Assembly (NCBI GenBank): GCA_020629635.1
Contig: JAHDCX010000017.1
Span: forward strand, 38,808-102,807
Direction of reading: 5' to 3'
Length of the DNA stretch: 64,000 nucleotides
From: Acidimicrobiales bacterium
GTDB lineage: Bacteria > Actinomycetota > Acidimicrobiia > Acidimicrobiales > SHLQ01
Shown here in pieces: positions 10,188 to 18,011 of the stretch (the first letter of the stretch is position 1; every line of letters begins with the position of its first letter). Both the position numbers and the translations under genes were made by a program. A model generated the notes under the pieces. The model was given only the letters and a program-made list of their open reading frames with translations, was not told the origin of the DNA and did not search any database.

Positions 10188-11324
10188 TCAGGGGCAGTTG
10201 ACCGCGTCGTCGAGTCTGCAGTCGTCGGTTCCGGGACCGCCGTTTCCGGTGTCTCGAGCAGGTCCGCCCCGCAGGATGTCGTCGCCGTTGTCGCCGTGGA
10301 GCTCGTCGCGTCCGGCGTTGCCGAACATCGTGTCGCGCCCGGCTCCGCCGTGGAGGACGTCGTTGCCGGCGCGTCCACGGAGGCGATCGTGGCCTCGGCC
10401 GCCGTGGAGGAAATCGTTTCCGGTGCCGCCGACGACGTGGTCTTTGCCGTCCTCGCCAAAGACTCGATCGTCATCCTTGGAGCCGAAGAGCTGGTCTCGG
10501 CCGCCACCACCGAAGACCACGTCATCGCCGCGACCACCGTCGATGTGGTCGTCGTCGCCGGTGATGCCGTCTTCGGGCAGGTCGCCGACGAGCAGATCGT
10601 TGCCGCCATCGCCGTAGATGGTGTCGGCACCCATCCCGCCGACGATCAGGTCAGCCCCGTCGAGCCCACAGACGGTGTCGTTGCCGCCCAGCCCGTCGAT
10701 GAAGTCGTCGAAGGGTGTGCCGAGGATGACGTCGTCGCCCTCCGTCGGCTGTTCGCCGGCCGCGATGTCGACCGTGGGTTCGAACCCGTTGCAGGGCCGT
10801 GGCGTCGTGATGTGCGCCATCTTGGACATCTCGATGTCGAGGAAGTTGAGCGTCGGACCCCACCATTCGCCATCGGTGAGCGTGAACGCATCCTGTGTCC
10901 AATCCCAGGTTCGAGCGTCGTTGTCGGTGTCCTCGAGGATCATCCCGGAGAGGTCTTGGCGTCCGGGGCCTCCGACGACGGTGATCGTGACGTCGAAGGT
11001 CCACCGAGACGTCCAGTCGATCGAGTGGGTGATTGCCGGCGTGTAGTCGGGCCCGAAGAAGAAGGTGAGTGCGCTCACGTTGGTCGGCTGGCGATCGTCC
11101 AGCTCGACCGTGACGACGAGCTTGTCGTACTGGACGAACTCCGAGATCGGGGCATCGGGCGGACGGGAGTCGGGATGCCATTGCGGCACGATCCGCGAGA
11201 TGTCGGGGATCTCGCTGTCGTTGGCTTGCGCGCCGGCGGTTGAGACGCTCAAGAGCGCTGCGAGTAGGCCGGTGATTGCCGCGATGGCGAGCTTGCCTCG
11301 ACGGCTCGGGCGAGTCGGGTGCAT
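10188..11324 (-). CDS. secreted calcium-binding RTX-repeat protein
   Basis: This is a 378-residue protein. A Sec signal peptide (RRGKLAIAAITGLLAALL, cleavage likely after TAGAQA) leads to an N-terminal beta-rich domain of about 160 residues. From about residue 195 there are many GGxGxD-type nonapeptide repeats (GGNDTVCGLDGADLIVGG, GGRGDDVVFGGGGRDQLFG, GGAGRDTMFGNAGRDELHG). These repeats bind Ca2+ in parallel beta-rolls. Type I-secreted RTX proteins carry a C-terminal signal and no signal peptide; this one has a signal peptide and ends in TDDCRLDDAVNCP with two Cys that may close the roll. No type I exporter genes are nearby. Its role is probably a surface or secreted matrix protein, by inference. 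Confidence 0.85.
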   Translation of the reverse strand: MHPTRPSRRGKLAIAAITGLLAALLSVSTAGAQANDSEIPDISRIVPQWHPDSRPPDAPISEFVQYDKLVVTVELDDRQPTNVSALTFFFGPDYTPAITHSIDWTSRWTFDVTITVVGGPGRQDLSGMILEDTDNDARTWDWTQDAFTLTDGEWWGPTLNFLDIEMSKMAHITTPRPCNGFEPTVDIAAGEQPTEGDDVILGTPFDDFIDGLGGNDTVCGLDGADLIVGGMGADTIYGDGGNDLLVGDLPEDGITGDDDHIDGGRGDDVVFGGGGRDQLFGSKDDDRVFGEDGKDHVVGGTGNDFLHGGRGHDRLRGRAGNDVLHGGAGRDTMFGNAGRDELHGDNGDDILRGGPARDTGNGGPGTDDCRLDDAVNCP

Positions 11325-11509
11325 GTCGGTCCTCTCGGTGACGATCCGCCGATCCGGTCCATCCAGAACCGATCGTCTGGACTATGGATCGGACATCCAG
11401 AAGGTGACTTGACGAAATTCACCCGTTGCCGCGTGAAATCGGCTCGCCGGGCGGAATACGCTTGATGAAGAATCGTTGAAGAAAGCTCGCGATCAAAGGA
11501 GAGGGTGTC

Positions 11510-12310
11510 GTGGCGGCGACGACGACGTGTGGAGATGAGGTGCGCGCCGGGGCTGGCGACGTCGCGCTCCAGGTCGGCGTGCTCGCTGGCGCGCTCGGGC
11601 TCTACCTGGCAACGCGCCGCGTCACGATGGGCTCGATCGAGCAGGCCGAGCAGAACGCATTCGACATCTTGGCGTTCGAGGCGCGTTTCGGACTCGACTT
11701 CGAGGCAGGTGCTCAGGCGCTCATCATCGACAACCCGGTCATGGTCACGCTCATGAACTGGGTGTACGTGTGGGGTCACTGGCCCGTGCTCGGCGTGACC
11801 GCCGTCTGGTTGTTCCTCAATCGCCGCGAAACCTTTGCCCGGTACCGGAACGCACTCGTGTTGTCGGGCCTGATGGGACTCGTGGTCTTCGCGCTGTACC
11901 CGGTCGCACCGCCACGCCTGCTCGACATCGGCATGGTCGACACCGTCCACGACCTGTCGAGCTCATATCAGATCCTTCAACCGCCGTCGCTCGTCAACCA
12001 ATACGCGGCCATGCCGAGTTTCCACGTCGGGTGGAACGTGCTGGTCGCGATCGCGGTGTACCACGCCTCCCGCAACCCCGAACTCCGCTTCTTCGCGGCG
12101 GCGGGCCCGGTACTGATGATCGCGTCGGTCGTGTTGACCGCCAATCACTACATCCTCGATGCGGTGGCTGGCATCGCGCTGGTGGTCGTGGCGTGGGAGA
12201 TCGGCGATCGTTTGGCCATTTGGACTCAGAGTCGACGGTGTGACGATCGATACACTAGAGACGATGACCACCGTCGAACGATTGCCTCTCACGCGTCAGC
12301 GGATCGCTGA
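11510..12310 (+). CDS. PAP2/Aur1-like membrane phosphatase
   Basis: This 266-residue polytopic protein has the three phosphatase signatures of the PAP2 (inositol phosphorylceramide synthase-like) family. These are ALYPVAPPRLLD, YAAMPSFHVGW with the catalytic-region His, and LTANHYILDAVAG with the second His and Asp. About six membrane helices are visible. Family members remove or transfer phosphate headgroups on lipids at the outer membrane face; the substrate here is unknown. GTG 11510 follows a strong AAGGAGAGG site. The last 47 bp overlap the tetR gene, so the two are probably co-transcribed, although tetR also seems to have its own leaderless promoter inside this gene. Confidence 0.82.
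   Translation: MAATTTCGDEVRAGAGDVALQVGVLAGALGLYLATRRVTMGSIEQAEQNAFDILAFEARFGLDFEAGAQALIIDNPVMVTLMNWVYVWGHWPVLGVTAVWLFLNRRETFARYRNALVLSGLMGLVVFALYPVAPPRLLDIGMVDTVHDLSSSYQILQPPSLVNQYAAMPSFHVGWNVLVAIAVYHASRNPELRFFAAAGPVLMIASVVLTANHYILDAVAGIALVVVAWEIGDRLAIWTQSRRCDDRYTRDDDHRRTIASHASADR
12251..12256 (+). promoter_or_regulatory. -10 box, leaderless tetR transcript
   Basis: TACACT is placed 7 nt before the ATG at 12264, inside the end of the PAP2 gene. The spacing is the same as at 9110 and 34691. Confidence 0.4.
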
Positions 12311-12911
12311 CGCCGCAATCGAGCTCGGCGACACCGAGGGCCTCGAGGCGCTCACCATGCGACGGGTGGGAGCCGCGCTCGGGGTCGAGGCGATGTCGCT
12401 CTACAACCACATCGCCAACAAGGAAGACCTCTTCGACGCCATGGGCGAGGTGCTCTACGGCGAGGTCATGGACGAGTTTGAGATCGACGAGTCTCTCCGT
12501 TGGCGTGAGAACGCGTTCGTGCTGGTCCGGGCCTACTACGACGTCGCCATGCGGCACCCGAACCTGTTCCCACTGATTTCGGATCGACCGTTCCCGTCGG
12601 GCACGAAGATCGAGTTCCTGCGAACGGTCTACGAGATCTTCGTCTCGGCCGGTTTCTCCAACGATGAAGCGGGCCTCATGTTCTCGATCGCATCCAACTG
12701 GCTGACCGGCACGGTCCGGTCAGAGTTGGGGCTCATGCGACGCCTCCAAGAAGACGGCATCCAGATCAGCAAAGACGATGTCCCTACGGAAATGCACTCG
12801 ACGATCGACTTCATGGAGGCGTGCAGTGCATGGACTCCCGAGGATCGCCTGACACGCGGCTACGACATGTTGATCGCCGGCATCGAGATGGAACTCCAGA
12901 AGCGATCCTGA
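12264..12911 (+). CDS. TetR-family repressor, probable regulator of the MmpL exporter
   Basis: This is a 215-residue protein. The N-terminal HTH is LTRQRIADAAIELGDTEG followed by ALTMRRVGAALGVEAMSLYNH, a classic TetR recognition helix (MSLYNHIANKEDL). The C-terminal ligand domain resembles the tetracycline-repressor C-terminal family (MRHPNLFPLISDRPFPS, FSIASNWLTGTVRSELG). I chose ATG 12264 because of the leaderless promoter; upstream residues in frame belong to the PAP2 gene. It converges on the mmpL-like gene, whose upstream region holds repeated TTAC-N3-GTAA palindromes, the likely operators. The effector is unknown, possibly a lipid or drug exported by the pump. Confidence 0.88.
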   Translation: MTTVERLPLTRQRIADAAIELGDTEGLEALTMRRVGAALGVEAMSLYNHIANKEDLFDAMGEVLYGEVMDEFEIDESLRWRENAFVLVRAYYDVAMRHPNLFPLISDRPFPSGTKIEFLRTVYEIFVSAGFSNDEAGLMFSIASNWLTGTVRSELGLMRRLQEDGIQISKDDVPTEMHSTIDFMEACSAWTPEDRLTRGYDMLIAGIEMELQKRS

Positions 12912-12962
12912 GCCGTCACCGCCGAACGTCGTGCGCTGAGCTGCGGCGGGGGAGCGGTTCGT

Positions 12963-15107
12963 TCAGACGACGAGCGCGTGATCGGGCTCGATTGCGTCGG
13001 GTGCTGACGCTGGTGCCGGCGTGCTTGGAGGCTCGTGCAGGCCGAACCGGTCGTGGAAGCGACGGAGGGGAGCGGGCGCCCACCAGTTCCATTCGCCCAT
13101 GAGCTTCATGGCGGCAGGCACGAACAGCGAGCGCACGATCGTGGCGTCGAGCAGGATCGCCACGGCGAGGCCGACGCCGAGCACCTTGATGTCGATCGAT
13201 TCGCCCGTGGCGAAGGCACCGAACACAAGGGCGATCAGCAGTGCTGCCGAGGTGATGACCCGGCCCGTGCGCTGCAGGCCCTGGACGACGGCTTCGTCGT
13301 TGTCGCCGGTCTCGTCGTGGATCTCCTTGATCCGGGACAGGAGGAACACCTCGTAGTCCATGGAGAGGCCGAAGGCGAGGAAGAACAGGAGGAACGGGTT
13401 CCAGAGCCCGATGTAGCCGTTGGTCTCGAAGTCGAGCAGGCCACCGAGATTTCCGTCTTGGAAGCCCCAGACCATGAGCCCGAACGTGGCGGTAAGCGAC
13501 AGCATGTTCATCGCCAAGGCCTTGAACGGCATGATCACCGACCCGGTGAGCATGAACAGCAGGATGATCGTCGAGGTGATCACGAAGGCAAGCGCCCACG
13601 GGGTGCGCTCGAACAACGCGTCGCGCTGGTCGATCAGCATGGCTGCGGGCCCGCCGACAGACGTCTCGAAGCCGGGCTCGAGCGAGCGAAGATCCTGGAC
13701 CACGTCCTCGGCGACCGATCCCTGTGCGGGTCCGTCGGGGAGGATGTCGATCACGGTGAGTTCGGTGGCGCCGATCGGACGGACCTGGGCGCCGAGCACC
13801 CCGTCGGTCGCCGACACGGTGGCGAGGTAGGTCTCGATCGCCGCAGGGTCCGCGGTCTCGGCAATGACCGTGATCGGCTCTTCGCCACCGATGGCGAATC
13901 GTTCGTCTCGCACGTCGAGCAACTGGCGCGTCTCGAGCGACTCGGGCAGTTGGTCGGCGCCGGGAATCTGCAGGCGGACGCCGGCGAAGGGGAGTGCCAG
14001 TGCGATGAGGCCGGCGGCCACGACGACGGCCACGAGGAGCGCCCGTCGTTGGACGAAGCGGGCGACCCGTCCGAAGAACGCGCCGGACTCCTTGGTGCGA
14101 TCGGCCGGGGCGATCTTTTCGCCGATCAGCATGAGCAAGGACGGCAGCAGCGTGATGGCGGCGGCCATCGCCAAGAAGACCACGCCGATGGCACCCATGC
14201 CGATCGAGGGGAACACGTTGCCGTTCATCATCAGGAAGCCGCCGAGTGCGAGGGCGACCGTGATGCCAGAGAACAACACGGTGACGCCCGCAGTCTTGAC
14301 CGTTCGGGTTGTCGCTGCGGTGACGTCGAGTCCGGCCGCACGTTCCTCTCGGAAGCGATAGACGACGAGGAGGGCGTAGTCGACGGCCAGTCCGATACCG
14401 AGCATCGTCGCGGCGTTGAGGGCGAAGAGCTGAACGTCGGTGACGTACGTGAGGCCCCAGAGAATGAAGAGCGTGCCCGGCACGGCGACCGACGCGACGG
14501 CGAGGGGGAGGCTCGCCGCCCGGAGGCCACCGAAGACGAACAGCGCGACGATCAACGTGACGGGCAGTGTCAGCAACTCCGCCCGCTGGATGTCCCGTTC
14601 GTTCTGCTCGACCGACTCTCGGTCGAGCACGGCGATGCCGCCTACCAGGACCTCCGGAGCCTCAACAGCCCGAAGCTCGGCTTCGACTTCCTCGACGAGC
14701 TCGGTGAACTCGTCTTCGGGGAGGTCTCGGTCGAGAACCACCGAGATGATGGTCGCCCGTTCGTCGATCGACGTGAAGAGCGGGCCCTCGTCGTAGGTGT
14801 GGAGGACCGTTCGTACATGAGCATTGCGTGAAAGTCGGTCATCGGTGTTGCGCACCTCCTGTGCGAATTGGGGGTTGGTGAGATCGATCCCGTCGTAGAG
14901 CGCCACGACGTCGGCGGCGCTCGCGCCGTACTCGGCGAGGGTCTCGTCGACGATCGCCGACTCGGTGTTCGTGTCACCCTCGGCAACGGTTTCGAATCGT
15001 TCGACGGCGTTGCCGCCGAAGACGACGGCGATGGTGACGAACGCAAGCCAGGCCGCAAGCACGGTCTTGGGGCGGTGGACGACGGCGTTGGCGAGTCGGC
15101 TGAACAT
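12963..15107 (-). CDS. MMPL/RND-family exporter
   Basis: This 714-residue transporter has the duplicated RND layout: TM1, an extracytoplasmic domain of about 120 residues, five TMs, TM7, a second extracytoplasmic domain and five TMs. Visible features are VVHRPKTVLAAWLAFVTIAVVF (TM1), GIGLAVDYALLVVYRFREE (the GxxxDY motif of TM4) and FGLSMDYEVFLLSRIKE (the matching motif in the second half). The Asp-Tyr pairs form the proton relay in MmpL proteins (family knowledge). Members export lipids, siderophores or drugs. The C-terminus has a short Pro/Ala-rich tail. Upstream operator half-sites and the convergent TetR gene point to repressor control; the cargo is unknown. Confidence 0.92.
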   Translation of the reverse strand: MFSRLANAVVHRPKTVLAAWLAFVTIAVVFGGNAVERFETVAEGDTNTESAIVDETLAEYGASAADVVALYDGIDLTNPQFAQEVRNTDDRLSRNAHVRTVLHTYDEGPLFTSIDERATIISVVLDRDLPEDEFTELVEEVEAELRAVEAPEVLVGGIAVLDRESVEQNERDIQRAELLTLPVTLIVALFVFGGLRAASLPLAVASVAVPGTLFILWGLTYVTDVQLFALNAATMLGIGLAVDYALLVVYRFREERAAGLDVTAATTRTVKTAGVTVLFSGITVALALGGFLMMNGNVFPSIGMGAIGVVFLAMAAAITLLPSLLMLIGEKIAPADRTKESGAFFGRVARFVQRRALLVAVVVAAGLIALALPFAGVRLQIPGADQLPESLETRQLLDVRDERFAIGGEEPITVIAETADPAAIETYLATVSATDGVLGAQVRPIGATELTVIDILPDGPAQGSVAEDVVQDLRSLEPGFETSVGGPAAMLIDQRDALFERTPWALAFVITSTIILLFMLTGSVIMPFKALAMNMLSLTATFGLMVWGFQDGNLGGLLDFETNGYIGLWNPFLLFFLAFGLSMDYEVFLLSRIKEIHDETGDNDEAVVQGLQRTGRVITSAALLIALVFGAFATGESIDIKVLGVGLAVAILLDATIVRSLFVPAAMKLMGEWNWWAPAPLRRFHDRFGLHEPPSTPAPASAPDAIEPDHALVV

Positions 15108-15135
15108 GGGTCTGCGTACGCTCCAGGTGGAAGGG

Positions 15136-15197
15136 ACTTACTCCGCAAACTTACGAAGTAAACTTATATCGTAAGTCGTACAGACTTACACAGTAAG
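15136..15197. promoter_or_regulatory. cluster of TTAC/GTAA operator half-sites upstream of mmpL
   Basis: Two identical-spacing palindromes, TTACGAAGTAA (15151-15161) and TTACACAGTAA (15186-15196), have centres 35 bp apart. Extra half-sites ACTTAC (15136-15141) and GTAAGT (15171-15176) lie around them, and the AT-rich TATA core between could be the promoter. This AT-rich island stands out from the GC-rich surroundings. It is the expected binding region of the TetR protein encoded at 12264. Confidence 0.65.
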
Positions 15198-15269
15198 CGT
15201 CAAGTGGATCGCGTCGATTTCTGGTGTGACGTCGGCCTCAGCCCCGACGAAACCGGCGGCGAAAGAGCG

Positions 15270-16532
15270 CTAACGCGTCGGGGAGTGGAGAATCGTCTCG
15301 TCGACGACGGGGCCTTCCGGGACGCGGAAGAACGCGGCCAGGACGAATGCGGCTGCTGCGCCGATCGTGAGGAGTGCGCCCAGCGACGTTGCTTCGGCGA
15401 ACGGGCCCCCGAGCAGGTTGGCGAACGGAACGACGCCACCGAAGGACAGCACCCAGATCGCGGCGACCCGGCCGCGGATGGACGAGTCGACGTGTTCCTG
15501 CCAGGCGACGGCCAACGCGGTGGGGAGCGTGAAGTAGAAGAGGGCGACGAGGAAGATGGCGACGTACGCAATGCCGATCGAGCGGATCGTCGACAGCCAG
15601 AAGAGGCTCAGGCCAAAGCCGATGAGCGTTCCACGGATCACGAGCATCCGAGGCGCCCGCAAGAGCACCGTTCCTACCATCAACGCGCCCAGCAACGCTC
15701 CCGCCCCGAAGACCGCATAGAAGCGGCCGTACTCGCTGCTGCGCGAATCGACGCCGAGGTTGACCTCGGCGATCGCGGGCAGCTGCCCGATGAAGGGCAG
15801 GCAAAAGAAGGCGAACAGCGCCATCAGCCCGAGTGGTCGGCCGACCTGCGGTGCCCGGTGCGCGACCCGCAGTCCGCCGAGCATTCGGTCGGACAAGGAC
15901 CGCGAGACCGCCGTGGCCGGCGGAAGGTCGAGTCGAGAGATGGCGACGATCACCACGAGGTAGAGGAGCGCATTGAGCGCAAACACTTCGGCGAAGCCGA
16001 ACGTGGCCGTCAGGACGCCACCGATGGCCGGACCGATGATGCGCGAGCCATTCGTCTGGACCGAGTTGAGCGAGACCGCCGCCTTCAGGTTTGCTTCGCC
16101 CGCCACGAGCGGCAGGACCGACGTGAACGCGGGTGCATACAGACCCTGGCCGAGACCGATCACAAAGACGAGCAGAAGGAGCAGCGACTCGCTGATGCCG
16201 TCGTCGATGAGGAAGCCGGCCAGCACGAACGTGAACGCCATCTGCCAGATCTGGGTCGACATGAGCAGCGTGCGTCGGTTGGCCGTGTCGGCGAGCGATC
16301 CACCGATCAGGCTCAAGAAGCCGAGCGGGCCGAGTTGGGCGAAGATGATGTACCCGAGAAACGCGTTCGATTCGGTGAGCTCCCAGCCGAGCACGCCAAG
16401 CGCGGCGAACTGCATCCAGCGGCCAGAGTTGGAGATCAGCGAGGCGATGAAGAGCAGGCGGAAGTCCGGCACCGAAAGCGCATCGCGGGCAGAGCCGGTC
16501 TGCTGTGGTGGTGCCGATGCCATCTCTCGCAC
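15270..16532 (-). CDS. MFS transporter (EntS-like)
   Basis: This 420-residue protein has 12 predicted helices and the loop motif GGSLADTANRRTLLM between TM2 and TM3 (the MFS GxLaDrxGRR signature). It has a repeat-half counterpart around GRFYAVFGAGALLGALMVG. The sequence style matches the MFS_3/enterobactin-exporter-like group, which exports small molecules by proton antiport. It lies upstream of mmpL on the same strand, with the operator cluster between them. It is therefore unlikely to depend on the mmpL promoter, and its substrate is unknown. A second member of the same broad group is at 28450. Confidence 0.85.
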   Translation of the reverse strand: MREMASAPPQQTGSARDALSVPDFRLLFIASLISNSGRWMQFAALGVLGWELTESNAFLGYIIFAQLGPLGFLSLIGGSLADTANRRTLLMSTQIWQMAFTFVLAGFLIDDGISESLLLLLVFVIGLGQGLYAPAFTSVLPLVAGEANLKAAVSLNSVQTNGSRIIGPAIGGVLTATFGFAEVFALNALLYLVVIVAISRLDLPPATAVSRSLSDRMLGGLRVAHRAPQVGRPLGLMALFAFFCLPFIGQLPAIAEVNLGVDSRSSEYGRFYAVFGAGALLGALMVGTVLLRAPRMLVIRGTLIGFGLSLFWLSTIRSIGIAYVAIFLVALFYFTLPTALAVAWQEHVDSSIRGRVAAIWVLSFGGVVPFANLLGGPFAEATSLGALLTIGAAAAFVLAAFFRVPEGPVVDETILHSPTR

Positions 16533-16596
16533 CGTACGAGGGTGCCCCTCGGTTGCTGTCGACGTGTGACCGAAACGTCGACGCAGGCTCGTCAGG

Positions 16597-17196
16597 TCAG
16601 CCGAGAGAAAACAGTCGGTACGGAGCGTCGTCTTTTTCGTACTGCATGATGAACCGCTCTCGGTGCCCTCTGCTCTCCACGACCTCGATCTGTTGGGTCA
16701 GTGGTTCGGAGACTGACCAGAGGACGCCGTCGAAGTCCCATGCGTCGGTGAACCACGGTTCGATGACGTCGAGCAGGCGGTGGTCCATGCCGTCCGCGAG
16801 TCGAGAGGTCCGGATCCAGAACGAGATGACGACTTCGTAGTCCTCGTACCGGTGGTCGCTCGTGGGCGTCACCGTCGTCTTGGTGAAGTACCTCGAGGTG
16901 ATCGGGAAGAGGTAGGTGCAGCCGAGACAGGTGGTGTTGGCCGCGTCGAACACGGTGAAGGTGAACCCCTCGCGCCTGATGTGCTCCTGCTCGTGGCGGT
17001 CGAGGTCTGCATAGTTGCCGTCGAGCGTGAAGTCATCGGCCGGCCACGTCGACTGTTCCCACACGCGCAGGAAGTCCTTCGACTCCATGACCGCCTCGTA
17101 GTCCGGCTCAACGTCGCCGACGGTCAACGGGCGGATCGTGAACTCGTCGGTCGAGATCCCATCAGGGATGCGCGCGTCAGGATTCCAAAAGATCAT
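16597..17196 (-). CDS. GNAT-like acetyltransferase, tentative
   Basis: The protein is 199 residues from the ATG at 17196; an upstream TTG in the inverted repeat would add eleven residues made of repeat sequence. The N-terminal FTIRPLTVGDVEPDYEAVM and the central strand TFTVFDAANTTCLGCTYLFP resemble the first strands of the GNAT fold, followed by VVISFWIRTSRLADGMDHRL where the acetyl-CoA loop is expected. No clear Q/RxxGxG/A loop is visible, so activity is uncertain. GATAAT lies 9 bp before the ATG. It stands beside a 27-bp inverted repeat that separates it from the hydrolase gene. Confidence 0.55.
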   Translation of the reverse strand: MIFWNPDARIPDGISTDEFTIRPLTVGDVEPDYEAVMESKDFLRVWEQSTWPADDFTLDGNYADLDRHEQEHIRREGFTFTVFDAANTTCLGCTYLFPITSRYFTKTTVTPTSDHRYEDYEVVISFWIRTSRLADGMDHRLLDVIEPWFTDAWDFDGVLWSVSEPLTQQIEVVESRGHRERFIMQYEKDDAPYRLFSLG

Positions 17197-17211
17197 GCCC
17201 TCACCATTATC

Positions 17212-17279
17212 GGGGTCAAGTCTCAACAAGTAACAGGTCGGGGGCGGGCAGCACCTGTTACTTGTTGAGACTTGACCCC
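17212..17279. repeat. 27-bp perfect inverted repeat, GGGGTCA family
   Basis: The left arm (17212-17238) starts GGGGTCAAGTCTCAACAAG and the right arm (17253-17279) is its exact reverse complement, with a 14-nt G-rich loop. It holds the stop codon of the hydrolase gene (TAA at 17258-17260). It looks like two head-to-head copies of a repeat that also occurs at 26580-26603, where it again supplies stop codons. It could act as a terminator and may be a REP-like element. Confidence 0.8.
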
Positions 17280-18007
17280 ACGAAGTTGGCGAAGGCGGTG
17301 GGGTGGCTGCGATGGGCGCCGTGGCCGGCGTTGGGGATCGTGATCACGCTGGCGTCGGGGATTTCGTCGGCCAACTCGTCGACGGCGCGGATGTGTTCGG
17401 GCATCGACGCATCGCCTTTGCCGAGCGCGACCTTCGCCGTGATGTCGAAGGGCTCGAACGGTGCCGCCCGGCGACCAGCGGCCAGGTCGATCTGCAGCGC
17501 AGGGCCCTCGGCGAGGTACATCGCTCGAACCGACTCCGTCGTCCCCTCCCACGCGGCTCGCCCGATGATCACGTCATGGAATCGGCGCACGCTCTGCTCT
17601 GGCGTTTCGCCGTCGAGCAGGCAGAGATCGTCGGGCCACCAGTCCTTCCATCCGGTCGGAGGTTCGAACGCACCGATCGACGCAAATCGCTCCGGCGCCA
17701 CGGACGCCGCCGTCAAGGTGGTGAGGGCGCCGATCGAATGGCCAACGACGGTCGCAGGTTTGTCGGGCGACACCTCGTCGACGATCGTCAACAGGTCGGC
17801 GACGTGGCGTTCGAAGTCGCGTGGTGGGCCCACGTCGAGTGACTTGTTGTAGCCGCGCCGGTCGTAGAGCACCGACGAGATGCCGTCGTCGGCCAATCGG
17901 CGGGCGACGCGGCGGAAGGAGTTGTGCCGGTCGAGCGCGCCGTGGACGAGGATGACCGTTGCGGTGGGGTCGGCGGCGTCGATCCGCTGGAGGTGGAGGT
18001 CGCTCAC
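17258..18007 (-). CDS. alpha/beta hydrolase
   Basis: This 249-residue single-domain hydrolase shows the oxyanion segment VILVHGALDRHNSF, the nucleophile elbow GHSIG (Ser91) and a catalytic His in NAGHGAHR (His229). The acid is probably the Asp in GKGDASMPEH. The YDRRGYNKS segment is typical of the family. The last residues GSSLNK come from the inverted repeat that overlaps the end of the gene, so the native C-terminus may have been replaced. Its start lies 4 bp from the aminotransferase stop, so the two are one transcription unit. The substrate is unknown, perhaps an ester or lactone. Confidence 0.82.
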   Translation of the reverse strand: MSDLHLQRIDAADPTATVILVHGALDRHNSFRRVARRLADDGISSVLYDRRGYNKSLDVGPPRDFERHVADLLTIVDEVSPDKPATVVGHSIGALTTLTAASVAPERFASIGAFEPPTGWKDWWPDDLCLLDGETPEQSVRRFHDVIIGRAAWEGTTESVRAMYLAEGPALQIDLAAGRRAAPFEPFDITAKVALGKGDASMPEHIRAVDELADEIPDASVITIPNAGHGAHRSHPTAFANFVGSSLNK

Positions 18008-18011
18008 CTCG

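Noticed and set aside
13035..14831. 598-residue open frame on the + strand opposite the mmpL gene
   Set aside because: Its translation is Arg/Asp/Glu/His-rich without motifs, mirrors the mmpL codon pattern, and the minus-strand MMPL protein has clear helices and GxxxDY motifs.
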